Of a DNA stretch of 27,928 bases, positions 1 to 8,205 are shown in pieces; positions within the stretch are counted from its first letter, which is position 1; every line of letters starts with the position of its first letter. Source of the stretch: Kipferlia bialata. Its lineage: Eukaryota; Fornicata. Under the pieces are notes generated by a model. That model made no database searches and was not told where the DNA came from. It saw only the letters and a program-made list of their open reading frames with translations. The stretch lies in assembly GCA_003568945.1 (NCBI GenBank), contig BDIP01000160.1:1-27928 (forward strand), written 5' to 3'. Both the position numbers and the translations under genes were made by a program.

Positions 1-48
<48 letters not shown>
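1..48. repeat. Poly-G homopolymer at window edge
   Basis: The window opens with 48 G in a row, followed by GAGA-rich low-complexity sequence to about 90. Read on the minus strand it is a C tract, like the C tracts found upstream of acceptors elsewhere in the window. It may be part of an intron of a minus-strand gene or a contig-edge artefact. From 90 to 239 I see no coding sequence. Confidence 0.9.
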
Positions 49-49
<1 letters not shown>

Positions 50-239
50 ATACAGACACACAGAGAGAGCGAGAGAGCGAGAGAGAACCAGCAGGCACCC
101 ATGGGATATAGAATTATGCACAGGCAGACCTGTACCCTGGAGGGACAAGCATACAATGAGAGTCGTGAGAACGGAAACAGCCACATTGACAGGTGGGAAC
201 ATACAAATATGAGAGAGGGGGGAGATGGCCCAAGATGAA

Positions 240-726
240 CTACATGGTGTTATATGGAAGACCCCAGTGGGATAGACTACGGGCGGGGGTGTTCTGCAGA
301 TGAATAACACAGGTGGATTGACAGTTACGATATGGCACAGTGCAGTAGCTACACTGCACCCAGTGAATGCTCTCTCCGCTCCTCTCTCTCCCATATATAC
401 ACCATATATACTTATATATATGTATACATGGCATGTATACCTGCACAGCGGGTGTCACTGCCACTGAGGCAGGGCCCACAGGGGATATGGAGGTGTCGTG
501 CCCGGCATCATAGGTACCCTCATTACGCAGAGGGGCCAGGCAGATAGGGGCAAGGCGGCCTGGGGTGCCAGAGGGCGCAGGAGGCTCAGACCTGGGTGAG
601 GCAAGAGAGAAAAAAGAGCGCACCTGTGGGCGCGAGAGAGGAGGGAGAGAGTGGAGCTCACCTGGGCGCAGAGGTCACGTCAATGACCGCGAGAGCCTCG
701 GGGCGCTCGCCGGAGTCGATGTCCAT
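240..726 (-). CDS. Small unrecognised protein, three exons (89 aa)
   Basis: I do not recognise this protein. The minus-strand exons are 726-662, 591-441 and 293-240 (stop TAG at 240-242). Phases agree (65 nt to phase 2; 65+151 = 72 codons; last exon phase 0). The first exon begins MDIDSGERPEALAVIDV. The middle exon is Pro/Ala/Gly-rich with SEPPAPSGTPGRLAP and NEGTYDAGHDTS. The end reads HWGLPYNTM. The acceptor of the second exon is CTCACCCAG, the typical form here. The acceptor of the third exon (ATCTGCAG) lacks the usual CTNAC, so the C-terminal 17 residues are less certain. No signal peptide or membrane segment is visible. It is divergently arranged with the EXO1 locus. Confidence 0.4.
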
Positions 727-979
727 GGTCACTCGAAGCAACAGGGACTCAAAAGAGATATATCCAGTGGTGGTCGTTTCTCCCCCTGTTCACTCCCTCA
801 CTGACGTAGCGGGATCACAACTTAACACAACCTTTAAACCAGCGGTTTAATCTTCCACTTAAGTTTGGTCAAAAACCAAGAAAAGGGTCTGGAAATTGAG
901 ATTTTGGGCTTGATGCTCGCCATAGAGCATCCACCTAGTAGGTACATACACACCCGCACACGTGCTGCGCCAGTTGAGG
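727..979. promoter_or_regulatory. Divergent intergenic region with two small palindromes
   Basis: This spacer lies between the minus-strand small gene and the plus-strand EXO1 locus. It holds a perfect 7-bp inverted repeat, TTAAACC-AGC-GGTTTAA (834-850), and a second short hairpin, TTGGT-CAAAA-ACCAA (865-879). It is locally AT-rich compared with the exons. A role as a shared promoter is inferred from position only. Confidence 0.3.
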
Positions 980-1078
980 ATGCAGATGCGTGTTCCGGCT
1001 CCACTGCCACCCATCCCACCTGCTCGGTTTGGTGCCACCACTGAGCCTGTGCATGGGGACCCAGAGGCGCCGCCCAAG
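980..1078 (+). CDS. Candidate 5' exon of the EXO1 locus (Pro-rich)
   Basis: This is a 33-codon open stretch starting ATG CAG ATG. It encodes a proline/alanine-rich segment (MQMRVPAPLPPIPPARFG) and ends in AAG before a GTACCC donor, in phase 0. That phase is compatible with the EXO1 exon at 1464. It does not resemble the conserved EXO1 N-terminus (MGIxGLL and the first two metal-binding aspartates). It may belong to another gene, may be a lineage-specific start, or may be chance. About 250 nt of unassigned sequence follows before the poly-C tract. Confidence 0.25.
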
Positions 1079-1325
1079 GTACCCTCTATCACTGTATGAG
1101 TCTCTCTGTACATAGAGGCCATATATACATGTTGTGGTGTATAACCATAGGGTATTTTCGTGTGTTTAGTGAGGATAATGTAGTGGGGAGATGCAGTATA
1201 GTAGTATCAATGCCACTTGTGATTGTATTGCTGAGGTCACGTTATGTATGTCTCTCTCCCATTCTATAGTGGCTGTGTGAGGTTGATGTATGGATGGTTA
1301 GACAGCACGTTAATATTGGTAGGAA

Positions 1326-1392
1326 CCCCCCCCCCCCCCCCCCCCCCCCCCACCCCCCCCCCCCCCCCCCCCCCCTCCCCCCCCCCCCCCCC
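1326..1392 (+). repeat. Long interrupted poly-C tract in intron
   Basis: This is 67 nt of C interrupted only by A at 1352 and T at 1376. It is followed by a CTCACCTTAG acceptor and an echo of the next exon start. It lies where exons for the missing N-terminal EXO1 nuclease domain would be expected. Confidence 0.9.
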
Positions 1393-1394
1393 TC

Positions 1395-1426
1395 CTCACC
1401 TTAGGGTGACATGAAGGGTGCCTTCT
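1395..1426 (+). repeat. Acceptor echo of the exon at 1464
   Basis: CTCACCTTAG plus about 22 nt of exon start is repeated 63 nt upstream of the true exon edge. The single codon difference is GAC for GAT, which is synonymous. The copy then runs into C/T-rich sequence. Confidence 0.8.
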
Positions 1427-1463
1427 CCCCCCCCCTCCCCCCCTCTCCCCTCCCTCACCTTAG

Positions 1464-1701
1464 GGTGATATGAAGGGTGCCTTCTTCCACCTGAGGGGTG
1501 CAGTCAGGGTCACCCAGGCCATGGTCAGAGAGACAATACAGCTAATCAAGAGGAGGTATACATATACATAAACTATAATACATGTACTACACTATACTAT
1601 ATACACTATACATATAATATAGTGAATTTGGTTATATATAGTCAGGGTCACACAGGCCATGGTCAGAGAGACCATCCAGCTCATCAAGAGGAGGTATGCC
1701 A

Positions 1702-1738
<37 letters not shown>

Positions 1739-4620
1739 ATACTCACCCTAGATGTCCAGGCGTTGAGTGCCATGTGGCCCCCTATGATCTCTCTCTCTCT
1801 TATTCTGTATCTGCCTCTCAATCGTAGGTGTCCAGGTGTTGAGTGCCTTGTTGCCCCCCATGATCTCTCTCTCTCTCTCTCTCTCTCTTTTGTCATCCTT
1901 GACCCTCTTAATCGAAGGTGTCCCGGTGTTGAGTGCCTTGTTGCCCCCTATGATCCTCTCTCTCTCTATATATATCTCTCCCTCTCTTAGATATTCTCAC
2001 TCCAGGTGCCCAGGTGTTGAGTGCCTAGTTGCCCCCTATGAGGCCGATGCCCAGCTGTGCTACCTGGCACAGACAGGCCAGGTGGACTTTGTGTTGACAG
2101 AGGTACATGCATTCCTACACATCATATCTATTTGTACTCACGGAGGTATGTATATGAGCCTGTTGCTGATTCAGTAAAGATACTTGACCCGTTTCTCCCT
2201 CTCTCTACCCCTTCTACCTATCAGGACAGTGACCTCCTTGTCTTTGGCTGTGAGAAGGTCATGTTCAAGTTCAACAAGGCAAACGGTACGAATCCATCAC
2301 GCTTACAGAGTCAATCTGTTTTTTGTCGTATCCAAAGTAGCCATGTCTCACCGTTAGGAACAGGTGACTTTCTGATCCGGGACCTTGCTTCCCAACAGGC
2401 AGGGTGCTTCTCCGGCATGTCACCGGACCAGTTCAGGTGTGACTATGCCACCAACTCCATATCGGATAATAGTATATATCTATAATGTATATTGTGGCTC
2501 CGCCTACTATAGTACTGATGGCAGGGACACGTGCATCCTGAGTGGGTGTGACTATGCCACCAACTGTATATATATACTGTATGTACCTACATTGTATGTC
2601 ATATATATGCTCAATGCTACACCCCAGAGACACGTGCATCCTCAGTGGGTGTGACTATGCCACCAACATACAGGGCATATTATATATTGACATAGTATAT
2701 ATATATATATATTTGTTAGGTAATGCTTCAGTACTACTAACCTCTAGAGACACCTGCATCCTGAGTGGGTGTGACTATGCCACCAACATACAGGGCATAG
2801 GCCTCAAGACAGCAGCCAAGATGGTCAGGGAGAGCAAGGACGCGCTGAGGTACGGTGTGGTTCTACACGATACATATCAGTATTGTATTCATATATGCAT
2901 ATTGTTATTGTTCCTCTCACCCCAGGGTCATTCAGCAGCTGAGGGGCACTGCAAAGTTCGGGAGTAAGGTACGTACAGGTGTATATATATAGCGACGCTC
3001 ACTCTCTCCAATGAGTAGTATGTAGAGATTCCGTTCAGGTTTTCTTTTCCCCCCCGAGAGACTCTCTTGGCTATTACTATCTAGTAACTAAGAGTATTTA
3101 CTCACCCTTCAGATACCCGAGGGCTATGCATCACTGGTGGAGAGGGCACAGCTGTCATTCAGGTACATGCCATATATGATATATATATATTTACATATTT
3201 ATAAATGCTGTTCTGTTCCGACATACTGCCCATTAGTCCGTACTGTGTATGAGTACACCTTGTGAATACCACATATTATATAGTGTGGAGTACTCTGTCT
3301 CTTATTCTATACCTATCCCACCCTCAGGCACCAGACTGTGTATGACAGTGACAGCAGGGGCCCCTATTATAATTGTATATGATGCTACAGTATATAGTAT
3401 TCTGCCGTGTGCAAATATGCTAATCCTTAGGCACCAGACTGTGTATGACAGTGACAGCAGAGGCCAGGTGCCCATGAATGAGATCAAACCGGACACAGGA
3501 GGTATCCGCTCCATATATTGTATCACGTTATAACAACACAGGAGGTATCATGTATAGGCTATTTCTGCACGTGCTTATATCCATTAGCTGTTCTCATTCC
3601 AGCCCGTATCCAAGCCCTGGTCTCCGAGGTCGGGTGCTACTTCCTGGGGCCTGTCTATGACAATGAGGATGCAGAGAAGGTTAGTTTCATGTGTGTTATA
3701 TCTAATTTGATATATATATGGTATACCTGTGGCAGTTTAGTCTATGGTAACGAGGATGCAGAGAAGGTGAGGCCACACTATATACTGTAATATATGGTTG
3801 AGTAAGTGCTTGTTCTGTTCCCTTACCCCAGGTGGCCTGTGGTGAGTATGACGCCACCACCCACCAGCCTGTGGATGATAGTGTACGCACAGTGGCAAAG
3901 GTACATATGTGAGATCTCTTACTGTGTTATTCTTCTGTGTATCACCTGTCCTCACCGCTCCATCTGATACCAGTCCAAGCCCCGTCCCACTGCTGCAGAT
4001 ATATATATACATATATATAGTATATATAGATATGACTGTATTACTAGGCCTAGTATATATCATATTGATTCCAGGCCAAGCCCAGACCCACTGCTGCAGA
4101 GAGGGCAGCCAGAAAGAAGAAGGAGGTATGGCTATGTGTTCATAACACTTATAGATAATGAGTGGTGCGTGCACGAGGTAGTGTACCATCCTCTCTGCAA
4201 TACTGTCTCATACCAGGTCATGGAGGCCAAGGAGGAGAGAGATTCAAAGACGTGTGTTTCCCTGTGTATATAAGTATTCGTGTGCCTTATTCTTAGTAGT
4301 CTCATACCAGGCCCTATATATATATATATATATATATATATTACAATAGATAATACCAGGCCAAGGAGGCCAAGGAGGAGAGAGAGAGAGATGCCCAGCA
4401 GAAGAGACAGAGGCTGCAGCTGGGGGGCGGGGTTGGACTGATGCACACTCTCACCAAGGTGTGTACATCTCCTATCTCTTTGATCATCTCTCTCTCTCTC
4501 TCTGATACCCACACTCATATGTGTATATATGCATTTACTTCTTATGCCCACACTCACTCAGACTGAGGCCACGGCTAGACAGAGGGCCAGAGAGGTGGAG
4601 CAGGAGGTAGGGACATTCTA

Positions 4621-4654
<34 letters not shown>

Positions 4655-7196
4655 GCTCTCTCTAGACAGAGGGCCAGAGAGGTGGAGCAGGAGGTATGCA
4701 CCTCTCTCTTATTTTCTCTCTCTCTCTTTCTCTCTCTATCCCTGTATGGTGCTTATCATAGGTCCATGACCTCATTGACTCTGAGTCTGAGAGCAGTGAC
4801 CTGGAGAGCCTGGTCAGCAAGAGACACAGGGGGAAGAGGGAGAGAGAGAGACGGAGCCAGGGTCTGGGACAGGGCCGGGTAGAGGGGTACAGGGCACCAG
4901 CAAGTGGGAGCTATACAACCCAACGCTCCACCCAGGGTGCAACCCAGGGGTCCCAGGGCTCATATGGATCATACAGAAGGAGGGCGGGTGCCAACACAAC
5001 CACCTACTCCTCCGCAGCCTCTCTATCCACTGAGGATAGTATCTTTGACGCCACAAGTGCAGGCGCCGGGGGATCTATACCAGTCCCATCTCGGCATATG
5101 GGTGCCATGCACGACGCTGAGGCAGGGAGAGAGAGAGAGAGAGAGGTAGTGGAACAGAAGGTGGAGCCAGTGAGGGAGAGGCTGTCCAGTTCTGATGCCA
5201 ACCCAGTGGCAAGGTTCGTACACTTGTATTTTACTTCATACTTCAATTCACCTATTCATATACTGATATTAGGTTCCAAGGTTCGTATCCTTCTGTTCTA
5301 CCTTACTTACAACTCCATCACCCTTTCATATATACTGATAGGTAGGTTCCCCCGCGCTGCCCCACTCAGGAGCTCTCCATCAGACGTCTCTACCTCTGTA
5401 CGTTCAGACGTTCAGACGTTCAGACCTGCTGATGTCTCTGTACCGCGTAGTGTTGCAGAGGAGTCTAGGGAGTCGGGGGAGTCCTCACCTAGGAGAGCGT
5501 CGCCTGTCAACCCAGACAGACTGGCGGCACTCACGGTATGTATAGTATTCATACTATAGTATGTGCCTCTATGCTATGAGAGTCAGAGATAGTAGGATTT
5601 ATAGAAAGTGTGTGAATGTACCACTCACTTCAGGGCCTTACAGTACGTGTTATTGTAGTATGTGTATATATATAGTAATGTGTGAATGTACCACTCACCC
5701 CAGGCTCTTATGGCTAGGGATGACAGAAACAGGGAGGAGAGGAGACGGGCCTCTGAGGCTGCTGCTGCACTGCAGACACCCTCCATAGTGGAGACACTCA
5801 GGTATGTATTTGTATAGTAGTGTATCTTCTCAGCGTCTAGGATGCTATGACCTCTCTCTCTATCTCTCTCCTTCTTTATCGTGTATATCTTACTGTCAGA
5901 GATACCCTAGCCAATAGGCCTGTCATCACCCCCTCCCCTGCCCCCTCCCTAGACCATGACGATGGGTCCATCACATCCCCATCCAGCGGGGGGAAGGCAG
6001 ACTTCATAGAGGTATATACTATATACACATACATACATATATTCAGGTACTTCAGTGTATGTAGTATGTATATCAAGTATACTAACCACCAGCGTCTCTC
6101 CAGACAGCAGAGGCAGAGGGGCAAGAGAGACAGGAGGGACAGTGTCGGCATGGAGAGGGGGGGCATGGAGAGCTTCATGCTAGACCCTGAGGACACGCCG
6201 GCCAAGACTATCCCTGACCACACCAGACCATCCAAGACCACGGGTGTCAAGAAGGGTAGAGTGAACAGGGAGAGAGAGGTGGAGGAGGAGGTGATGGACT
6301 TCACCAGTGATGGGGAGAGTGATGACCTCACAGCTAGCATACAGCGGAGGCGGATCGAGGCAACACCACTCTCTAGGTAACCGGAGGATGTATTGAGAAT
6401 AACAGCATATTTCTGCACTGGTTTGTATACTATGGTCTATATACACTTACTCCAGGTCCCCTGCCTTTGATGGTAGGACTGCCAGGGGCAAGATGCGTAG
6501 GAGTGATGAGCTTCGGAAGAGGAGGGACGAGGAGAGGGAGAGGGAGAGGGAGAGGGAGAGAGAAAGGGAGAGAGAGAGACAGCAGGAGGCAGCGACCCTT
6601 TCCCGCAAGAGGGAGAGAGGGCCACGGTCTCTCCCCTCTCAGAACAACACCCAGGGTTCCCACAGCTCCTACAGCTCCTATCCTAGAGAGTCTCAGACCC
6701 GCCCCCTCTCCTGGGAGTCTGATCATTCCCAGCACACAGCATCTGTCGCTAAGAGGCGCCCTCCCTCCAATACAAGTGCTGATCTTAACCCGTTTCAAAC
6801 GGCATCCAAGACTAGTAGGGCAGTCAGTCTTACCCAGTATCCCTCTACTAACGGGACTAGGGGGGCTAGCGGGACTAGCGGGGCTAGCGGGAGCAGGCAG
6901 GCCGCTCTACTTGAGTCAGGTTAGTATATGTATTATTATTATATATATCTATACATATGGATTAAGTACCACTCTCACCCTAGGCTCTGTCCCAGATGGC
7001 TACAAGAAGAAGGTGAGACGGGCTGCACTGGCTGGGGTGCTGGAGAAGGTAACTCTTCTGCACCACACACTATATAGATGTGTGATTTGCATAGACTCAT
7101 ATACCCCTCTCACTGCAGGCCAGGGATAACTCTGTACGTAGACGCAGTGCCCAGGTCCTAGACCTTGACAACCTCAAGTTCAACGGAGGCAGCTAG
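1464..7196 (+). CDS. EXO1: EXO1-family 5'-3' exonuclease (XPG/FEN1 superfamily), N-terminus not found
   Basis: 21 phase-consistent exons were joined: 1464-1555, 2006-2102, 2225-2285, 2358-2436, 2748-2849, 2926-2968, 3113-3162, 3431-3501, 3603-3679, 3832-3900, 4075-4125, 4360-4458, 4562-4606, 4762-5213, 5346-5535, 5704-5801, 5900-6011, 6093-6376, 6456-6919, 6984-7048 and 7119-7196 (about 892 aa). The recognisable I-domain has CLVAPYEADAQL and EDSDLLVFGCEKV, then CILSGCDY and the H3TH segment IQGIGLKTAAKM. The metal ligands in EADA, DSD and GCDY are present. Human EXO1 has about 95 further N-terminal residues carrying two catalytic aspartates, and these are not found. From about exon 10 the tail is charged, Ser/Arg/Glu-rich and low-complexity, ending LDNLKFNGGS. 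The family acts in mismatch repair, resection and recombination in the nucleus. Confidence 0.85.
1641..1693 (+). repeat. Donor echo of the exon ending at 1555
   Basis: 53 nt matching the last 53 nt of the 1464-1555 exon, followed by a usable GTATGC donor. There are four differences, all at third codon positions and all synonymous (Thr, Thr, Ile, Leu). The left edge breaks into TATATATA. Confidence 0.9.
1741..1954 (+). repeat. Three serial acceptor echoes of the exon at 2006
   Basis: Copies begin near 1741, 1815 and 1906 and are followed by the true exon start at 2006. Each carries a YAG- or AAG-type acceptor and about 35 nt of the exon coding CPGVECLVAPYE, then breaks at GAT into CT repeats. 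The spacing is about 75-100 nt. The first two copies keep CTCAC/CTCAAT upstream of TAG. The third has a degenerate AAG acceptor. Confidence 0.9.
2437..2679 (+). repeat. EXO1: Three serial echoes of the CILSGCDY exon
   Basis: Partial copies of the exon that truly starts at 2748 occur at 2437-2456 (fused directly to the upstream donor), 2521-2565 and 2624-2679. The copy lengths differ: the first starts inside the exon, and the third reaches GGCATA and has its own ACACCCCAG acceptor. All observed codon differences are synonymous (AGG/AGA, ACG/ACC, CTC/CTG). Confidence 0.9.
3320..3362 (+). repeat. Acceptor echo of the exon at 3431
   Basis: CACCCTCAG plus 34 nt coding RHQTVYDSDSRG is repeated about 104 nt upstream of the true exon edge. 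It has one synonymous difference (AGG for AGA). A TA-rich stretch follows. Confidence 0.9.
3533..3549 (+). repeat. Short donor echo of the exon ending at 3501
   Basis: ACACAGGAGGTATC, the exon end plus its donor, recurs about 40 nt into the intron. It is short, so chance is possible. Confidence 0.5.
3740..3767 (+). repeat. Donor echo of the exon ending at 3679
   Basis: The stretch coding VYDNEDAEK is repeated as VYGNEDAEK, followed by a GTGAGG donor. It carries one replacement codon (GAC to GGT) and one synonymous change (AAT to AAC). Confidence 0.85.
3964..3999 (+). repeat. Acceptor echo of the exon at 4075
   Basis: CTGATACCAG plus 24 nt of exon is repeated. The echo codes SKPRPTAA against AKPRPTAA in the exon. 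The Arg is CGT in the echo and AGA in the exon, which is the same residue with two base changes. Confidence 0.85.
4207..4314 (+). repeat. Two acceptor echoes of the exon at 4360
   Basis: CTCATACCAG followed by the exon start occurs at 4207-4243 (about 28 nt of exon similarity, with two replacement codons) and again at 4299-4314 (only GCC of the exon retained). The true edge is at 4360 after a TA repeat. Confidence 0.75.
4662..4693 (+). repeat. Donor echo of the exon ending at 4606
   Basis: About 31 nt coding RQRAREVEQE are repeated with no difference, followed by GTATGC. The copy is preceded by a CA repeat. Confidence 0.9.
5271..5290 (+). repeat. Short donor echo near the exon ending at 5213
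   Basis: AAGGTTCGTA, the exon end plus donor, recurs after 65 nt, with an extra AGGTTCC that resembles the next exon start (5346). It is short. Confidence 0.5.
5614..5650 (+). repeat. Acceptor-side echo of the intron tail before 5704
   Basis: GTGTGAATGTACCACTCAC followed by a Y-rich AG and a diverged exon start (GGCCTTACAG against GCTCTTATGG) repeats at 5681-5713. Here the duplicated part is mostly intron tail. Confidence 0.7.
6537..6583 (+). repeat. EXO1: Coding GAGAGG microsatellite (Arg-Glu run)
   Basis: A GAG/AGG hexamer-like repeat lies inside the long 6456-6919 exon. It is read in frame as an alternating Arg-Glu run in the EXO1 tail. Similar AGAGAG-derived Arg-Glu runs occur at about 4840 and 5128. 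Confidence 0.8.
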
Positions 7197-7571
7197 CGAC
7201 CTCCCCTCCCCTTTATAGTCTGTTGTGTGTTCACTTACCCGTATCTGTTTCATTCGAGTGTTGGAGTGTGTTATCATTCATTATCGTGTTTAGTTGTGTT
7301 TTTCGTTGTTCTTCTGTTGATGTGCCATGTGGACCTATCATAAATGGTTTGTGCATTCAATGTTTTGCGATCTACGTTGGTAGAGGCTGCTCCTGTTAAT
7401 CTGTCACAAAGCACGAGAGGGTCGAGTCAAAACAATGGAGAATCTCCGGAAATATTCCGACTTTCCGATCAAATGTCCGATTTCATCAATCTTGGTGGGT
7501 TGATTTGGGCTCCCCACCTGTACTCTCTCTTCTCTTGCGTGGCTTGCAACCCTACTTCAAGGCACCCACAA
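7197..7571 (+). other. Intergenic spacer between EXO1 and Aha1 reading frames
   Basis: 375 nt with no recognisable exon. It is T-rich just after the EXO1 stop (3' UTR-like). A weak open frame runs into the Aha1 start region from about 7344 but resembles nothing known. Confidence 0.4.
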
Positions 7572-8111
7572 ATGTCGCACAACGTTGATAGCTGGCACTG
7601 GGAGGAGAAGGACTGGACCCCATGGTACGGCTTGTGTATATCGTATAGAGAGAGTGGGGTACTACTCTCTGATCAAACCTGTGACACCCTGTTTGTGCAT
7701 ATGATCCACTATGTACCTGACACTCAGGGCCGAGGCCAGGCTGAAGGAGATCATGGGATCCAAGTGGCTGGTTGAGGAGGGAGACATGAAGGTTAGTACC
7801 ATTCAAAGGGAGAACACATTATGTTTCATCATACTGTTCCCTGCTGTGTTGCCTCACTTCTATCAGCACACTCTTGTTAGCATTTAGCAGGTAGGTTGAT
7901 ATCTCTCGACTTCACCCCTCTCTTCAACACAAACCGCTCCCACTTTGTATATGTTTCTTCTGGTATATCATCCACCTATCGATGCTCATATCCAGGTCAC
8001 CTTCTCTGTCAAGAAGTGCGACGGAGACGCCTTTGTCATGGTCAGAAAGAAGAAGGTCATGCACACATTCGAGTTTGAGATGAAGCTCAAGTTCACAGCC
8101 AATGTCGGTAC
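7572..8111 (+). CDS. Aha1 N-terminal domain (Hsp90 ATPase activator), truncated at its C-terminal side
   Basis: Exons are 7572-7624, 7728-7791 and 7996-8111 (or ending at 8107). The start MSHNVDSWHWEEKDWTPW matches the Aha1 signature N-V-N-N-W-H-W near the family's N-terminus. It is followed by RLKEIMGSKW, VTFSVKKCDGDAFV and MVRKKKV, which corresponds to the RKxK loop that contacts the Hsp90 catalytic loop, then FEFEMKLKF. Aha1 binds the Hsp90 middle domain in the cytosol and stimulates its ATPase. Only about 78 of some 140 domain residues are present, and the C-terminal AHSA1 domain is absent. The typical donor here would be GTACGT after 8107, which breaks the frame with the next exon. A GTAAGG donor after 8111 keeps it open. 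Either the gene is truncated at the poly-C tract or it is fused to the next protein. Confidence 0.75.
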
Positions 8112-8119
8112 GTAAGGAT

Positions 8120-8186
8120 CCCCCCCCCCCCCCCCCCCCCCCCCCCTCTCTTTTTTTTTTGTTCCCCCCCCCCCCCCCCCCCCCCC
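8120..8186 (+). repeat. Poly-C / poly-T / poly-C intronic tract
   Basis: 27 C (8120-8146), then a T-rich stretch with 10 T, then 23 C (8164-8186), then the CTGACTCTCAG acceptor at 8205. It separates the truncated Aha1 domain from a TPR-like region whose own start is missing. Confidence 0.9.
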
Positions 8187-8205
8187 TCCTCTCACTGACT
8201 CTCAG

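Noticed and set aside
240-300. Similarity between the end of the small minus gene (CTTCCATATAACACCATG) and minus-strand sequence near 26600 (CTTCCATACAACACGCGCATG)
   Set aside because: The match is about 18 nt with gaps and no wider similarity. It is too weak to claim a shared element.
1622-2177. Long open frames rich in Ser/Leu across the CT repeats
   Set aside because: They are produced by translating CT microsatellites and exon echoes. The protein homology to EXO1 requires the spliced frame starting at 2006.
2700-2712. TA repeats as possible telomeric or CRISPR-like arrays
   Set aside because: They are simple dinucleotide repeats inside introns, with no repeat-spacer pattern and no telomere unit.
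8102-8205. Poly-proline open frame upstream of the TPR exon
   Set aside because: It is a translation of the C tracts in an intron bounded by a good donor and a CTGACTCTCAG acceptor.
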